Source: Polyangium fumosum (GTDB lineage Bacteria > Myxococcota_A > Polyangia > Polyangiales > Polyangiaceae). Taken from it: DNA of 64,000 nucleotides. Each line of letters opens with the position of its first letter. Position 1 is the first letter of the stretch. Position numbers and translations under genes: made by a program. Below are positions 54,521-62,330 of this stretch, piece after piece. Location: NCBI RefSeq assembly GCF_005144585.1, contig NZ_SSMQ01000031.1, forward strand, positions 62,001 through 126,000, given 5' to 3'. The notes under the pieces were generated by a model. That model had not been told where the DNA came from, did not search any database, and saw only the letters and a list, made by a program, of their open reading frames with translations.

Positions 54521-54830
54521 CGCCGGGGCGCTGCCCCGGACCCCGCGGGGGGCTGTCCGCCCCCTCGACCCCCGACCAGCGAGGCGCTGGACCCAGGGTT
54601 GAAAAACTGCGCGGTGCGCAGTTTTTCAAACAGGCCGACGAAGAAACCGGGTTGCCAGCCGAACCTGCAGCGCGGCTATCTTGGCGGGCAACGCCGCTGC
54701 CGGTCTTGACCGGGCCTGTTCGATGAGCTGCGCGGAGCGCAGGTCATCGAGCTTGGGTCCAGCCCCTGGCTGGTCCGGGTGCAGGGGCGGATAGCCCCTG
54801 CTGGGGCCTGGGGCAAAGCCCCAGCGGGCG
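54521..54830 (+). repeat. Interspersed hairpin element, copy C, with inverted ends
   Basis: About 310 bases filling most of the gap 54411-54880. The left end (CGCCGGGGCGCTGCCCCGG, then CCCCGCGGGGGGCTGTCCGCC) reappears inverted and diverged at the right end (GGGCGGATAGCCCCTGCTGGGG). Inside are the hairpin TTGAAAAACTGCGC (54599-54612) / GCGCAGTTTTTCAA (54616-54629) and a second stem around GATGAGCTGCGCGGAGCGCAGGTCATC. Inverted termini suggest a non-autonomous MITE-like element. It shares about 250 bases with copy B. Confidence 0.82.
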
Positions 54831-54880
54831 CCTTTCCCCACCGTTGACACGTTTCGCGCCACCATGATACGGGCTACGGC

Positions 54881-55444
54881 ATGTCCCAGATGACCGATTT
54901 CCTCGATCGCAGGCTGGCTCGACGCTTTCGGGCCCACGACACCAATCAAAATGGTTACCTGGAGCGCCGTGATTTCGATATCTCGGCCGTGCGCATGGCC
55001 GAAGAGTTCGGCCACGGGCCTGAATCTCCTGCTCGGCAAAAGCTCGTCGAGATCAGCTTGGGCTTGTGGGAGCACCTGCGGAAGGTCGCCGACCTCGACA
55101 CGGACGGGCGCATCAGCCTGGCCGAGTACAAGGCTGCGTTCGCGGCGGGCCTGCTCGAGACCGCCGAATCGTTCGATGCGGGCTACGTCCCCTACATCAA
55201 TGCGGTCATGGCCGTCGCCGATCAGGATGGCGACGGCAAGCTCACCCTCTCCGAGCAGGTCCGCTGGATGGGCTCGTTGATGCACGTGCCCGAGCCCGTG
55301 GTGCGCGAGGCGTTCCACCGCATCGACAAGGACAACGACGGCCTCATCACCGCCAGTGAGCTGGTCGAGACCATTCGCGGTTATTATTTCGACGAATCGC
55401 CCGACTCTCCCGCCCACTGGTTGCTCGGCCCGCTCTATCCGTGA
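54881..55444 (+). CDS. EF-hand calcium-binding protein, calerythrin-like
   Basis: 187 residues, cytoplasmic, with four EF-hand loops: DTNQNGYLERRD, DLDTDGRISLAE, DQDGDGKLTLSE and DKDNDGLITASE. All keep the Asp/Asn/Glu ligands, the first having Asp at position 12. The length and four-hand layout match bacterial sarcoplasmic-calcium-binding-like proteins (calerythrin). It could buffer calcium or act as calcium sensor. Preceded by repeat element copy C. Confidence 0.92.
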   Translation: MSQMTDFLDRRLARRFRAHDTNQNGYLERRDFDISAVRMAEEFGHGPESPARQKLVEISLGLWEHLRKVADLDTDGRISLAEYKAAFAAGLLETAESFDAGYVPYINAVMAVADQDGDGKLTLSEQVRWMGSLMHVPEPVVREAFHRIDKDNDGLITASELVETIRGYYFDESPDSPAHWLLGPLYP

Positions 55445-55496
55445 TTTCGTCGCTCACGTTCGAGGGGGGGATGCGCTCCGATGGCGCGTGAATCGC

Positions 55497-55958
55497 CTAC
55501 GGCGCGGCAGCGACGCCGGCCCCGTGCCTCCGGTACGCCTTTAGAAATACGCGCGCCTCGGCTTCCGTTTCGACGAACGCCACGGGGCGAATCTTGTGCG
55601 GCTCCAGGGAGCGGACGGCGCGTATCAAGAGGGTCGCCACGACCCGCGTCGTGAACGAGGCGCCGACGACCGCCGAGCCGCGGAGGACATCACGCACGTC
55701 TGCGAATTCATGGGCCGCCGCCGCGCGCCGCGCCTGCGGCGTGAGGGAGCCCATCGCCGAGACGTCCGCGATCCAAAAGAGGCCGCCCCCGGTGCGCTCG
55801 CCGAGCGCGCGGAGCGCCTCGATTTGCGTGCGCATGTCCTCGTCCATCACGTTCCCTCGGATACGGACGAGGTACAGGTCGGGCGCCTCGAACCTGTGCA
55901 GGTGCGTACCAAAGGACTCCCATCGTTCGCTCGGTGGAACGCGCATTTCCCCGGACAC
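55497..55958 (-). CDS. STAS/SpoIIAA-like single-domain protein
   Basis: 153 residues from GTG 55958 (ATG 55946 is possible). The pattern LYLVRIRGNVMDEDMRTQIEALRAL, then GLFWIADVSAMGSLTPQARR and SAVVGASFTTRVVATLLIR, fits a SpoIIAA/STAS-like alpha-beta domain often found alone in myxobacteria. Unlike the two larger STAS proteins it has no sensor domain. The exact role is unknown. Confidence 0.78.
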   Translation of the reverse strand: MSGEMRVPPSERWESFGTHLHRFEAPDLYLVRIRGNVMDEDMRTQIEALRALGERTGGGLFWIADVSAMGSLTPQARRAAAAHEFADVRDVLRGSAVVGASFTTRVVATLLIRAVRSLEPHKIRPVAFVETEAEARVFLKAYRRHGAGVAAAP

Positions 55959-56087
55959 GTTGTCACTATACGGGAAACCCGCGTAGGTGCGCAGAAAAAA
56001 ACGGGGCGAGGGCGTAGGCGGGAGCGGGGGCGGCGCTCACGCGGGTGAGCGCATATTCAATCGCCCCAGCGCGAGGTGGAGGCGCAA

Positions 56088-56708
56088 TCAGAGGACCGCC
56101 GCGACGTCGTCGCAGCTCCAGTCGTCGACCTCCATGCAGTTCTCGAGCTTCCCGGGGCCCCACGGCGACCACCGACACGTCGTGTCGTCCATGGCCGCGC
56201 AGCCTGCCGCGGCGTCGTCGCTGAGGACGACGTCGCAGATTTGATGCGCCGAGAGGGGCTCCCACGGAACCGGATTGGGGCAGCTCCCGATTTCGCACTC
56301 CCGATGGCGCGATTGCACCAGGGCCTTGCCGTCGCCCTGCACGAGGATGAGCCGCTCGGTCTCGAAAAATTTGCCACCTGGCACCTCGATGGCGCTGAGC
56401 ACGCCCGGCTGGTTCGACGTGATGAGCTTCGCGGCGCAGATCAGGGCACCCTCCGGCTCGGGATAGATGTGAATGCTCATCCGCGGGCAGTCGGCCGTCA
56501 CGCCACACGCAAACAGGTCGGTATGCATCGCCCCGCCGCCTCCGGCCCCGGACGACGAGGACGACGACGAGGCGGACGAGGACGACGAGGATCCGCCGCC
56601 GCTGCCGGTCGTGGTCCCGCTGCCGCTCTCGGACGAACAAGCGGCGAAGGGAAGGGCGAACGCGAAAGCGAGGGCCGTGAAAGAAAGCGTCGTTTGGTTC
56701 GAGTCCAT
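56088..56708 (-). CDS. Hypothetical lipoprotein with poly-Ser/Gly tether
   Basis: 206 residues; ATG 56708 is preceded by GAGGAA. Signal peptide with lipobox FAAC, then a long Ser/Gly/Thr tether (about 30 residues of SSSS/GGG). The mature domain contains ten or so Cys (CGVTADCPRM, CEIGSCPNP, CRWSPWGPGKLENC) and no recognised motif. Divergent from the AraC-type regulator gene. Confidence 0.83.
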   Translation of the reverse strand: MDSNQTTLSFTALAFAFALPFAACSSESGSGTTTGSGGGSSSSSSASSSSSSSGAGGGGAMHTDLFACGVTADCPRMSIHIYPEPEGALICAAKLITSNQPGVLSAIEVPGGKFFETERLILVQGDGKALVQSRHRECEIGSCPNPVPWEPLSAHQICDVVLSDDAAAGCAAMDDTTCRWSPWGPGKLENCMEVDDWSCDDVAAVL

Positions 56709-56775
56709 GCTGGTTCCTCGAACGTAAACCATCACGCACCCGTCCGAAAAGTACGGTCCAGCCGAGAGCACGATT

Positions 56776-56810
56776 GGCGCGATCGGATTGGTCCTGGCGA
56801 CTCGATTCGG
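56776..56810 (+). promoter_or_regulatory. Direct-repeat operator upstream of the AraC-type gene
   Basis: Two similar 15-bp boxes 20 bases apart: GGCGCGATCGGATTG (56776-56790) and GGCGACTCGATTCGG (56796-56810), ending one base before the chosen ATG. The first box is identical over 14-15 bases to a box at 57797-57811 before the SDR gene. Tandem half sites about two helical turns apart are the usual AraC-family target, so autoregulation is likely. Confidence 0.6.
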
Positions 56811-56811
56811 T

Positions 56812-57813
56812 ATGTTCCCCGCGATGAACCGTGACCTCGTCCACCTCCCCTCGGCGGTGCGCGCTCGGCTCGCGCGACTCGGAGCGAACACGGCCCATGC
56901 GGCCGCCGCCGCGCGCGTGCCGCCGAGCGACGAGCTGAGCACCGAGCAGTTCTTCACCTTCTGGGAAGCGCTCGGCGCGTCGTCGCCCCCCGACGTCGGC
57001 CTCCGGTTGGCGACGGAGACGCAGGTGCACGAGTACGACATCGCGTCGCTCGCGGCGCTGCACTCCCCCGACCTCGGCACCGCTTTGGCCAAGCTCGCCC
57101 GCTACAAACGGCTTTGCGGGCTGAAGGACATGGCCATCGACACGAAGGCGAAAGAGATCGCGATTCACACGACCTACCACCACGCGCCCGGCCCCATGCC
57201 CCCGCGCCTGGTGGATGCCTCGCTCGCCTCGCTCCTCGTGCTCTTGCAACGAGGCAGCGGGCTCGCGCTCGCGCCGAAGCGCGTCGAGCTCACGCGTGCG
57301 CGCAGCGACGAGCCGATGTTGATGCGCTTCTTCGGCTGCCCGCTGCGGTTTCGCGCGGAGCGCGACGCGCTCGTCCTCGACGAGCGCCTCCTTTCGACGC
57401 CGTTCGTCACGCACAACGCCGATCTCTTGCAGGTGCTCCTCCCCAGCCTCGACCAGAAGCTCGCGCCGCTCGAACAGGGCTCGCTCGTCGAGCAGGTCCG
57501 CGCGGTCGTCGCGCGCCGCATGTCGGGCGAGCGGCCGAGCCTCGCGAAGGTGGCGCGCGAGCTCTCCCTCAGCACGCGCACCTTGCAGCGGCGGCTCGGC
57601 GAGCTCGGGGTCAGCTATCAGCACGTGCTCGACGACGTCCGGCACCACACGGCGCTGCGCCTCCTGCGCAAGGACGACGTCGACGTCAACGAGATCGCCT
57701 TCCTGCTCGGCTTCGACGAGGTCAACTCCTTCACGCGGGCATTCCGCGCCTGGGAGGGGACCACGCCGCACCGTTGGCGTGATTCGATTTCATTGTGGCG
57801 CGATCGGATTTGA
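56812..57813 (+). CDS. AraC-family transcriptional regulator
   Basis: 333 residues from ATG 56812 (TTG 56788 and ATG 56824 are alternatives). The N-terminal half matches the 'Arabinose_bd'/OruR-like ligand domain (EALGASSPPDVGLRLAT, PDLGTALAKLARYKRLCG). The C-terminal 90 residues hold two helix-turn-helix motifs: KVARELSLSTRTLQRRLGELG and VDVNEIAFLLGFDEVNSFTRAFRAWEG, the AraC signature. It most likely controls the two SDR genes downstream and itself, through the direct repeats at 56776 and 57776. Confidence 0.92.
   Translation: MFPAMNRDLVHLPSAVRARLARLGANTAHAAAAARVPPSDELSTEQFFTFWEALGASSPPDVGLRLATETQVHEYDIASLAALHSPDLGTALAKLARYKRLCGLKDMAIDTKAKEIAIHTTYHHAPGPMPPRLVDASLASLLVLLQRGSGLALAPKRVELTRARSDEPMLMRFFGCPLRFRAERDALVLDERLLSTPFVTHNADLLQVLLPSLDQKLAPLEQGSLVEQVRAVVARRMSGERPSLAKVARELSLSTRTLQRRLGELGVSYQHVLDDVRHHTALRLLRKDDVDVNEIAFLLGFDEVNSFTRAFRAWEGTTPHRWRDSISLWRDRI
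57776..57811 (+). promoter_or_regulatory. Direct-repeat operator upstream of the SDR genes
   Basis: Two boxes 21 bases apart, GGCGTGATTCGATTT (57776-57790) and GGCGCGATCGGATTT (57797-57811), agreeing at 12 of 15 positions, inside the end of the AraC coding region and 33 bases ahead of the SDR start. The second box repeats the box upstream of the regulator. Confidence 0.62.
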
Positions 57814-57844
57814 GGACGGGCGCTCCGGGCACGATACTTCGTGC

Positions 57845-58747
57845 ATGCGTGAAAACAACTCGCAGGTCTGGTTCATCACCGGAAGCTCGCGTGGCCTCGG
57901 CCGCGCCCTCGCCCTTGCCGTGCTCGCCGCCGGGCACCGTGTCGTCGCCACGGCGCGCAAGCCCGCCGATCTGGAGGGCCTCGTCCACCGATACGGCGAC
58001 CGCGTGAAGGCGGTCGCGCTCGACGTCACGCAGCCCGAGCAGGCCGTGCGCGCGGTCCAGCAAGCGGTCGACGCCTTTGGCCGCATCGACGTGCTCGTCA
58101 ACAATGCGGGCTACGCCAACATCGATTCGGCCGAAGACATCCCGCTCGACGACTTCCGCGCCCAGATCGACACCAACTTCTATGGCGTCGTGCACGTCAC
58201 GCGCGCCGTGCTGCCCGTCATGCGCAAGCAACGCAGCGGGCGCATCTTGCAGATCAGCTCCATTGGCGGACGCCGCGGGGGCACGCCGGGCCTGAGCGCG
58301 TACCAGGCGGCGAAGTTTGCCGTCGCGGGCTTCAGCGAGGTCGTCCTCAAAGAGGTCGCGCACCTCGGCATTCAGCTCACCATCGTCGAGCCCGGCGGCT
58401 TTGGCACCGACTGGGCGGGCAGCTCGATGAAGATCTACACGACGCAGCCCGATTACGAAGCCTCCGTCGGCGCGCTCAACAGGCAGATTCGGGGCAACCC
58501 CGCTGCGGCGCGCGGCGTGCCCGAGAAAGCGGCGAAGGTGCTGCTCGCGCTCGCGTCGATGGAGAAGCAGCCGCGACGCCTGCTCCTGGGGAGCGACGCG
58601 TACGTGCTCGCCAAGCTGGATCTGCAAGAGCTGGGCGAAAACGACGAGGCCAACCGGGCCCTCAGCGCGAGCACCGACGCCGACGGCTTCCCCGATTTCG
58701 CCGACACCGACGTGGGTCGGGCGATGCTGAAGCTGCCCCGCCCTTGA
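57845..58747 (+). CDS. Short-chain dehydrogenase/reductase 1
   Basis: 300 residues. NAD(P) motif TGSSRGLG, structural NNAG, catalytic Ser in QISSIGG and Y-x3-K in SAYQAAKFA complete the classical SDR set. The length and a C-terminal extension (VGALNRQIRGNPAAARGVPEKAAKVLLALA) match the 'oxidoreductase, SDR family' close to ketoreductases of unknown substrate. Ser/Arg after the Gly motif favours NADP. Lies 31 bases past the regulator's stop and 22 bases before the second SDR: one operon. Confidence 0.92.
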   Translation: MRENNSQVWFITGSSRGLGRALALAVLAAGHRVVATARKPADLEGLVHRYGDRVKAVALDVTQPEQAVRAVQQAVDAFGRIDVLVNNAGYANIDSAEDIPLDDFRAQIDTNFYGVVHVTRAVLPVMRKQRSGRILQISSIGGRRGGTPGLSAYQAAKFAVAGFSEVVLKEVAHLGIQLTIVEPGGFGTDWAGSSMKIYTTQPDYEASVGALNRQIRGNPAAARGVPEKAAKVLLALASMEKQPRRLLLGSDAYVLAKLDLQELGENDEANRALSASTDADGFPDFADTDVGRAMLKLPRP

Positions 58748-58769
58748 AGAGCCCCCAAGAGAGGACACC

Positions 58770-59576
58770 ATGGACCTGCACCTGAAAGACAAGCGCGCGC
58801 TCGTGACCGGATCGAGCTCGGGCATTGGCGCGGAGGTGGCGCGGTTCTTGGCCCGCGAGGGCGTCGCGGTCGTCGTGCACGGTCGCAATGCCGAGCGCGC
58901 GCAGGCCGTCGCGGACGAGATCACCACGAGGGGAGGGCGCGCGGCCATTGCCCTCGGGGACCTGTCGACCGCCGAGGGCCTGGACCACGTCATCGACGCC
59001 GCCGCGCGCGCGTTTGGCGGCATCGACATCCTGGTCAACAATGCGGGCGGCGCGACGAACGTGGCGCACGCGTCGTGGTTCGACGCGCCGCTCGAAGAAT
59101 GGCTCGACGAGTACAGGAGCAACACGCTCCCTGCCGTGCGGCTCGTGCAGGCCTTCGTGCCGGGCATGCGGGAGCGCCGGTGGGGCCGCGTCATTCAGAT
59201 CTCGTCGCGCAATGCGATCTCCCCGCACGCGCAACTGGCTGCCTACGGCGCGTCGAAGGCGGCGCTCAACAATTTCACGTTGAGCTTGTCGAAGGCCCTG
59301 GCCGGCACCGGCGTGACGTCGAATGGCATCATGCCCGGTCTCATCTACACGCCCGCCCTCGACGGGTGGTTCCGCGAGATCGCCGCCAAGCAAGGCTTGA
59401 CCGAGCCCGCCGAAGGACGTGCGTGGGTGCTGAAAAACGCGGTGCATCAGACGGTGGATCGCCTCGGCGTGCCGGCCGATATCGCGGAGGCCGTGTGTTT
59501 CCTCGCGAGTCCGCTGACGGACTTCATGACGGGCACGACGTTTCGTATCGACGGAGGGGCCACGCCCACGGTGTGA
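58770..59576 (+). CDS. Short-chain dehydrogenase/reductase 2
   Basis: 268 residues, GAGAGG before ATG. TGSSSGIG, NNAG, Ser in QISSRNA, YGASKAALN (Y-x3-K) and the C-terminal FRIDGGATPTV make a complete classical SDR of the FabG type. Arg40 in VHGRNAERA suggests NADP. Together with the upstream SDR it could carry out two successive keto/hydroxyl steps on a compound sensed by the AraC regulator; the compound is unknown. Confidence 0.93.
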   Translation: MDLHLKDKRALVTGSSSGIGAEVARFLAREGVAVVVHGRNAERAQAVADEITTRGGRAAIALGDLSTAEGLDHVIDAAARAFGGIDILVNNAGGATNVAHASWFDAPLEEWLDEYRSNTLPAVRLVQAFVPGMRERRWGRVIQISSRNAISPHAQLAAYGASKAALNNFTLSLSKALAGTGVTSNGIMPGLIYTPALDGWFREIAAKQGLTEPAEGRAWVLKNAVHQTVDRLGVPADIAEAVCFLASPLTDFMTGTTFRIDGGATPTV

Positions 59577-59625
59577 CGACGAGGGGAACGCCCTGATTCC
59601 GTTGGCACAGCGGGAGGTCCGCCAT

Positions 59626-59841
59626 GGGGCCTCCCCAAAGACCCTTCCGAACGCCGGGCCCCCGTGACGGGGCTTCCCCATGACCGTTCCCCAACGCCGG
59701 GACCTGGCGATGGGGCCTCCCCATGACCGTTCCCCAACGCCCGGGACCTCGCTTTGGGGCCTCCCCATGACCGTTCCCGAGCGCCCGGACCTCATTTTGG
59801 GGCCTCCCCGCTCCATTTTGGAGCAGCCTGCGCTCCATTTT
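59626..59841. repeat. Tandem 43-44-bp repeats after the SDR operon
   Basis: Five units begin with GGGGC(C/T)TCCCC at 59626, 59669, 59712, 59756 and 59799, period 43-44. The consensus includes CATGACCGTTCCC-A-CGCC-GGACCTC. The last unit is degenerate and carries two CTCCATTTTG. Each GGGG-TCCCC forms a small hairpin. No spacers of independent sequence, hence no CRISPR. It lies between the SDR stop (59576) and the next gene (59928); the rest of the gap shows nothing else. Confidence 0.87.
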
Positions 59842-59927
59842 GAAGCGCATCGCCGGTCCGAGAAGCGTGGCTCGTCGCATGTGGACTCGCTCCTGATGCG
59901 CTCACGACCTTCGCGTGATAGCTCACC

Positions 59928-60689
59928 ATGCCTATGTGGCTGTCCCGAGACGAGCTGCCCTGGTCGCGTCGCCTGCTCGCGCTGGTGAGCATCACCTTCG
60001 CGTTGGCCGCGTGGAACGGTGTCTATCTCCGCTCGGCCCCCGTCTTCTTGCTGGGGATGGCCGCGCTGCTGCTTCATCTGGCGCACCCGGCCGCGCAGCT
60101 CACGGTGCGCGCGGTGTTAGGGGCGTCGGTGTTCGTCGGTGTCGCCCATTTCCCATGGCACGCGGGCTTCCACCTGCATAGCCACCTGGCGAACAAGAGC
60201 TTCGGGGTCGTCGCGGCGGGCTGCGCCTTGCTCGCGCTCGGCGGAGCAGGGCTGCGCACGCGGCCCGAGCGCCTCTTCGCCCCCGTGGCCTTCCGCCGCA
60301 CGCTGCTTGTCTCCCTCGTCGCCGCGCTCGTCCAGATGCTCTTGCTCTCCTTCGTGGCGATGTACGACGCCGGTGGGGGGCACACGCGGCGCGTGGTGTT
60401 CGATCTCGCTTGCCTCGCCGCGCTCGGGTTGGGCGCCATGGGCACCTACAGGCTGCGGTCCTGGGCCCCGATCCTGACGTGGATCACGACGGCAGCGCTG
60501 GCGGTGCTGGTTGCATTCGAGGCCTACCAGGTGCGCGTGGCCGGCAAGGTGCTGCTGCACGTCAACGGCGTGTTCGGGGAGATGACTCCCTATTGGATCA
60601 CGACGTCGGCAACGCTGCTCGTGGTCATGCTGCCGCTGCTGGCGGCCATCTTCCGCGGTAGCGCCGACCGATCTGCACACGGCGCGTAG
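59928..60689 (+). CDS. Multipass membrane protein
   Basis: 253 residues with about seven hydrophobic segments (LLALVSITFALAAWNG, FLLGMAALLLHLAHPA and so on). Conserved-looking residues: HFPWHAGFHLHSHLANK, with five His and a Trp in the loop or helix end, a possible metal site. No family recognised. No upstream ribosome site is obvious at ATG 59928. Confidence 0.82.
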   Translation: MPMWLSRDELPWSRRLLALVSITFALAAWNGVYLRSAPVFLLGMAALLLHLAHPAAQLTVRAVLGASVFVGVAHFPWHAGFHLHSHLANKSFGVVAAGCALLALGGAGLRTRPERLFAPVAFRRTLLVSLVAALVQMLLLSFVAMYDAGGGHTRRVVFDLACLAALGLGAMGTYRLRSWAPILTWITTAALAVLVAFEAYQVRVAGKVLLHVNGVFGEMTPYWITTSATLLVVMLPLLAAIFRGSADRSAHGA

Positions 60690-60784
60690 CGCTGGGACGA
60701 GAGGTCCAGGCGCTTCAGGGGCGCACGGTGGTGAGCGCGAGGGAGCGGGCGTCGGGGAGCCTTGCGGGGCCCGTTTCCAAACCC

Positions 60785-60858
60785 GTTCCCGCTTCCGCTC
60801 CCGCTTCCGCTTCCGCTTCCGCTCCCGCTTCCGCTTCCGCTCCCGCTTGCCGCTTCCG
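60785..60858. repeat. Hexanucleotide tract just past a gene end
   Basis: About 12 copies of TTCCGC/TCCCGC between 60785 and 60858, directly after the stop of the 60861-61730 gene (stop at 60861-60863 on the minus strand). Low-complexity; likely length-variable. Confidence 0.85.
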
Positions 60859-60860
60859 CC

Positions 60861-61730
60861 TCACGGCAACGGGAAGCCGGCGTGCCACGTGCCGTCGGAG
60901 CTGCTCTGCCACGACGCGAGATAGGCCAAGTTGCTTATGGCGTCGATACCGATCACCTGGAGGTTGCCGCTGTTGCCCGGGGCGACGGCGATCGACGAGA
61001 GGCGCACGCCGGGGCCCGGCAGGACGAAGCCGGGGTGCCACGTGCCGTCGGAGCTGTTCTGCCACGACGCGAGGTAGGGCAAGCGATCCGCACCGCCGAG
61101 GCCGACCACCTGGAGGTTGCCATTGTTGCCGTTGGCCATCGCGATCGACGACAAGAGGGCCACGTTGGGGCTCGGCAGGGCGAAGCCGGCGTGCCACGAG
61201 CCGTCGGAATTGTTCTGCCACGACGCGAGGTAGGGCAAGGAGTCGACGGCGCGAATGCCGACCACCTGGAGGTTGCCATTGTTGCCGTTGGCCATCGCGA
61301 TCGACGAGAGGGCGACGGGAGGGGCTCCCGGTGGGGCGCCTGGCGCCGTGGCGCTCGGCAGGGCGAAGCCGGCGTGCCACGAGCCGTCGGAATTGTTCTG
61401 CCACGACGCGAGGTAGGGCAAGTTATCCAAGGAGCCGAGGCCGACCACCTGGAGGTTGCCGCCATTGCCCGGGGCGACGGTGAGCGACGGCAAGAGGCGC
61501 ACACCGGGGCTCGGCAGGGCGAAGCCGGCGTGCCAACTGCCATCGCCGCTGTACTGCCAGTCCGCGAGGTTGGGCAAGGCGTCGGCCCTGCCAATGCCGA
61601 TCACCTGGAGATTGCCCCCATTGCCTTGCGCGGCGTAAATCGACAATAGCTTCGCGTTGGCGGCTACGTCCCTTGCGGTCACCAAGAACCCGGCGGCGAC
61701 GGCTGCGGCAAGAAGGATGCTCCTGATCAT
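60861..61730 (-). CDS. Secreted protein of five tandem repeats, lectin-like propeller candidate
   Basis: 289 residues; ATG 61730 with GGGAGGG five bases upstream. Signal peptide ends VAANA. Five repeats of 45-55 residues follow, consensus GN-GNLQVVG-I-x-x-D-x-LPYLASWQ-N-x-x-DGSWHAGFALP. Repeats of this type with DG, W-Q and W-x-G at fixed places recall five-bladed tachylectin-like or PLL-like sugar-binding propellers, but identity is not certain. The high similarity between repeats points to recent duplication. Nothing suggests an enzyme. Confidence 0.83.
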   Translation of the reverse strand: MIRSILLAAAVAAGFLVTARDVAANAKLLSIYAAQGNGGNLQVIGIGRADALPNLADWQYSGDGSWHAGFALPSPGVRLLPSLTVAPGNGGNLQVVGLGSLDNLPYLASWQNNSDGSWHAGFALPSATAPGAPPGAPPVALSSIAMANGNNGNLQVVGIRAVDSLPYLASWQNNSDGSWHAGFALPSPNVALLSSIAMANGNNGNLQVVGLGGADRLPYLASWQNSSDGTWHPGFVLPGPGVRLSSIAVAPGNSGNLQVIGIDAISNLAYLASWQSSSDGTWHAGFPLP

Positions 61731-62330
61731 GATAGCCCTCCCCATCGAGCGTGGTTCAGCGTCTGAATCTCACCTGCGGAGTCCATGCAGCCGGACGCTC
61801 TGGACGCAAGCCGGTCCCCCGCAGTGCCAAGAGCACGCGGATCGGCGCCGAATCCCGCTGGGGTGCGGCGCGGCGTGCCGGACGACGTCGCCGCCTTCCG
61901 GCGTCCTGCCGAAATCGCCGCGGCGGTATCAGGCGAGAGGATTCGAGTGGCAGGAAGGCGAATGCTGACGCCTACGCGTTGCGGTGCGGCCCGGGGTCGC
62001 CGGCGCGGGAGTCCTTCGCGTCGAAGGGCTTGGTCAGCAGGTGCACGTCATCGTCGTGGAAGGGTGATCAGCGAGAGGGCGCCTGGGTCGTTCGCGTCTT
62101 GCTCGGCCCATCTTCGAGACAGCGCCGGGGTCTTGGGCAGCTTGCGCGGCGCAATTCCCGCCCTCGACGCCCTTTTTTGTCCCCAGCAGGATATCGACGG
62201 TCACGACGCGAGGGTGCGTGGCTCTACCTCCAACGTCACGCGCCGCGCTTGGCGCATGACGCTCGATTCAGCTTTCGAAGCCCCCACAGCAATGGCAACT
62301 CGATGGGTTGCCGAAAGGATGATTGAAACC
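61731..62330. other. Non-coding region with a receiver-domain remnant
   Basis: About 600 bases without an intact gene. On the minus strand near 61980-62065 the sequence HDDDVHLLTKPFDAKD, flanked by a stop, resembles the C-terminal end of a response-regulator receiver (DVLLTKPF-type). It is isolated and probably a decayed remnant. The promoters of the flanking genes should also be here. Confidence 0.4.

Noticed and set aside
54626-55417. Minus-strand 263-codon frame over the EF-hand gene and repeat copy C
   Set aside because: Antisense to a clear four-EF-hand protein; the rest translates the repeat element.
59626-59841. CRISPR array
   Set aside because: The period is 43-44 bp with the whole unit repeated; no variable spacers and no cas genes nearby.
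60762-61649. Plus-strand repeat protein opposite the five-repeat secreted protein
   Set aside because: Apparent repeats are the antisense reading of the real repeats; no signal peptide, while the minus strand has a good ribosome site and signal sequence.
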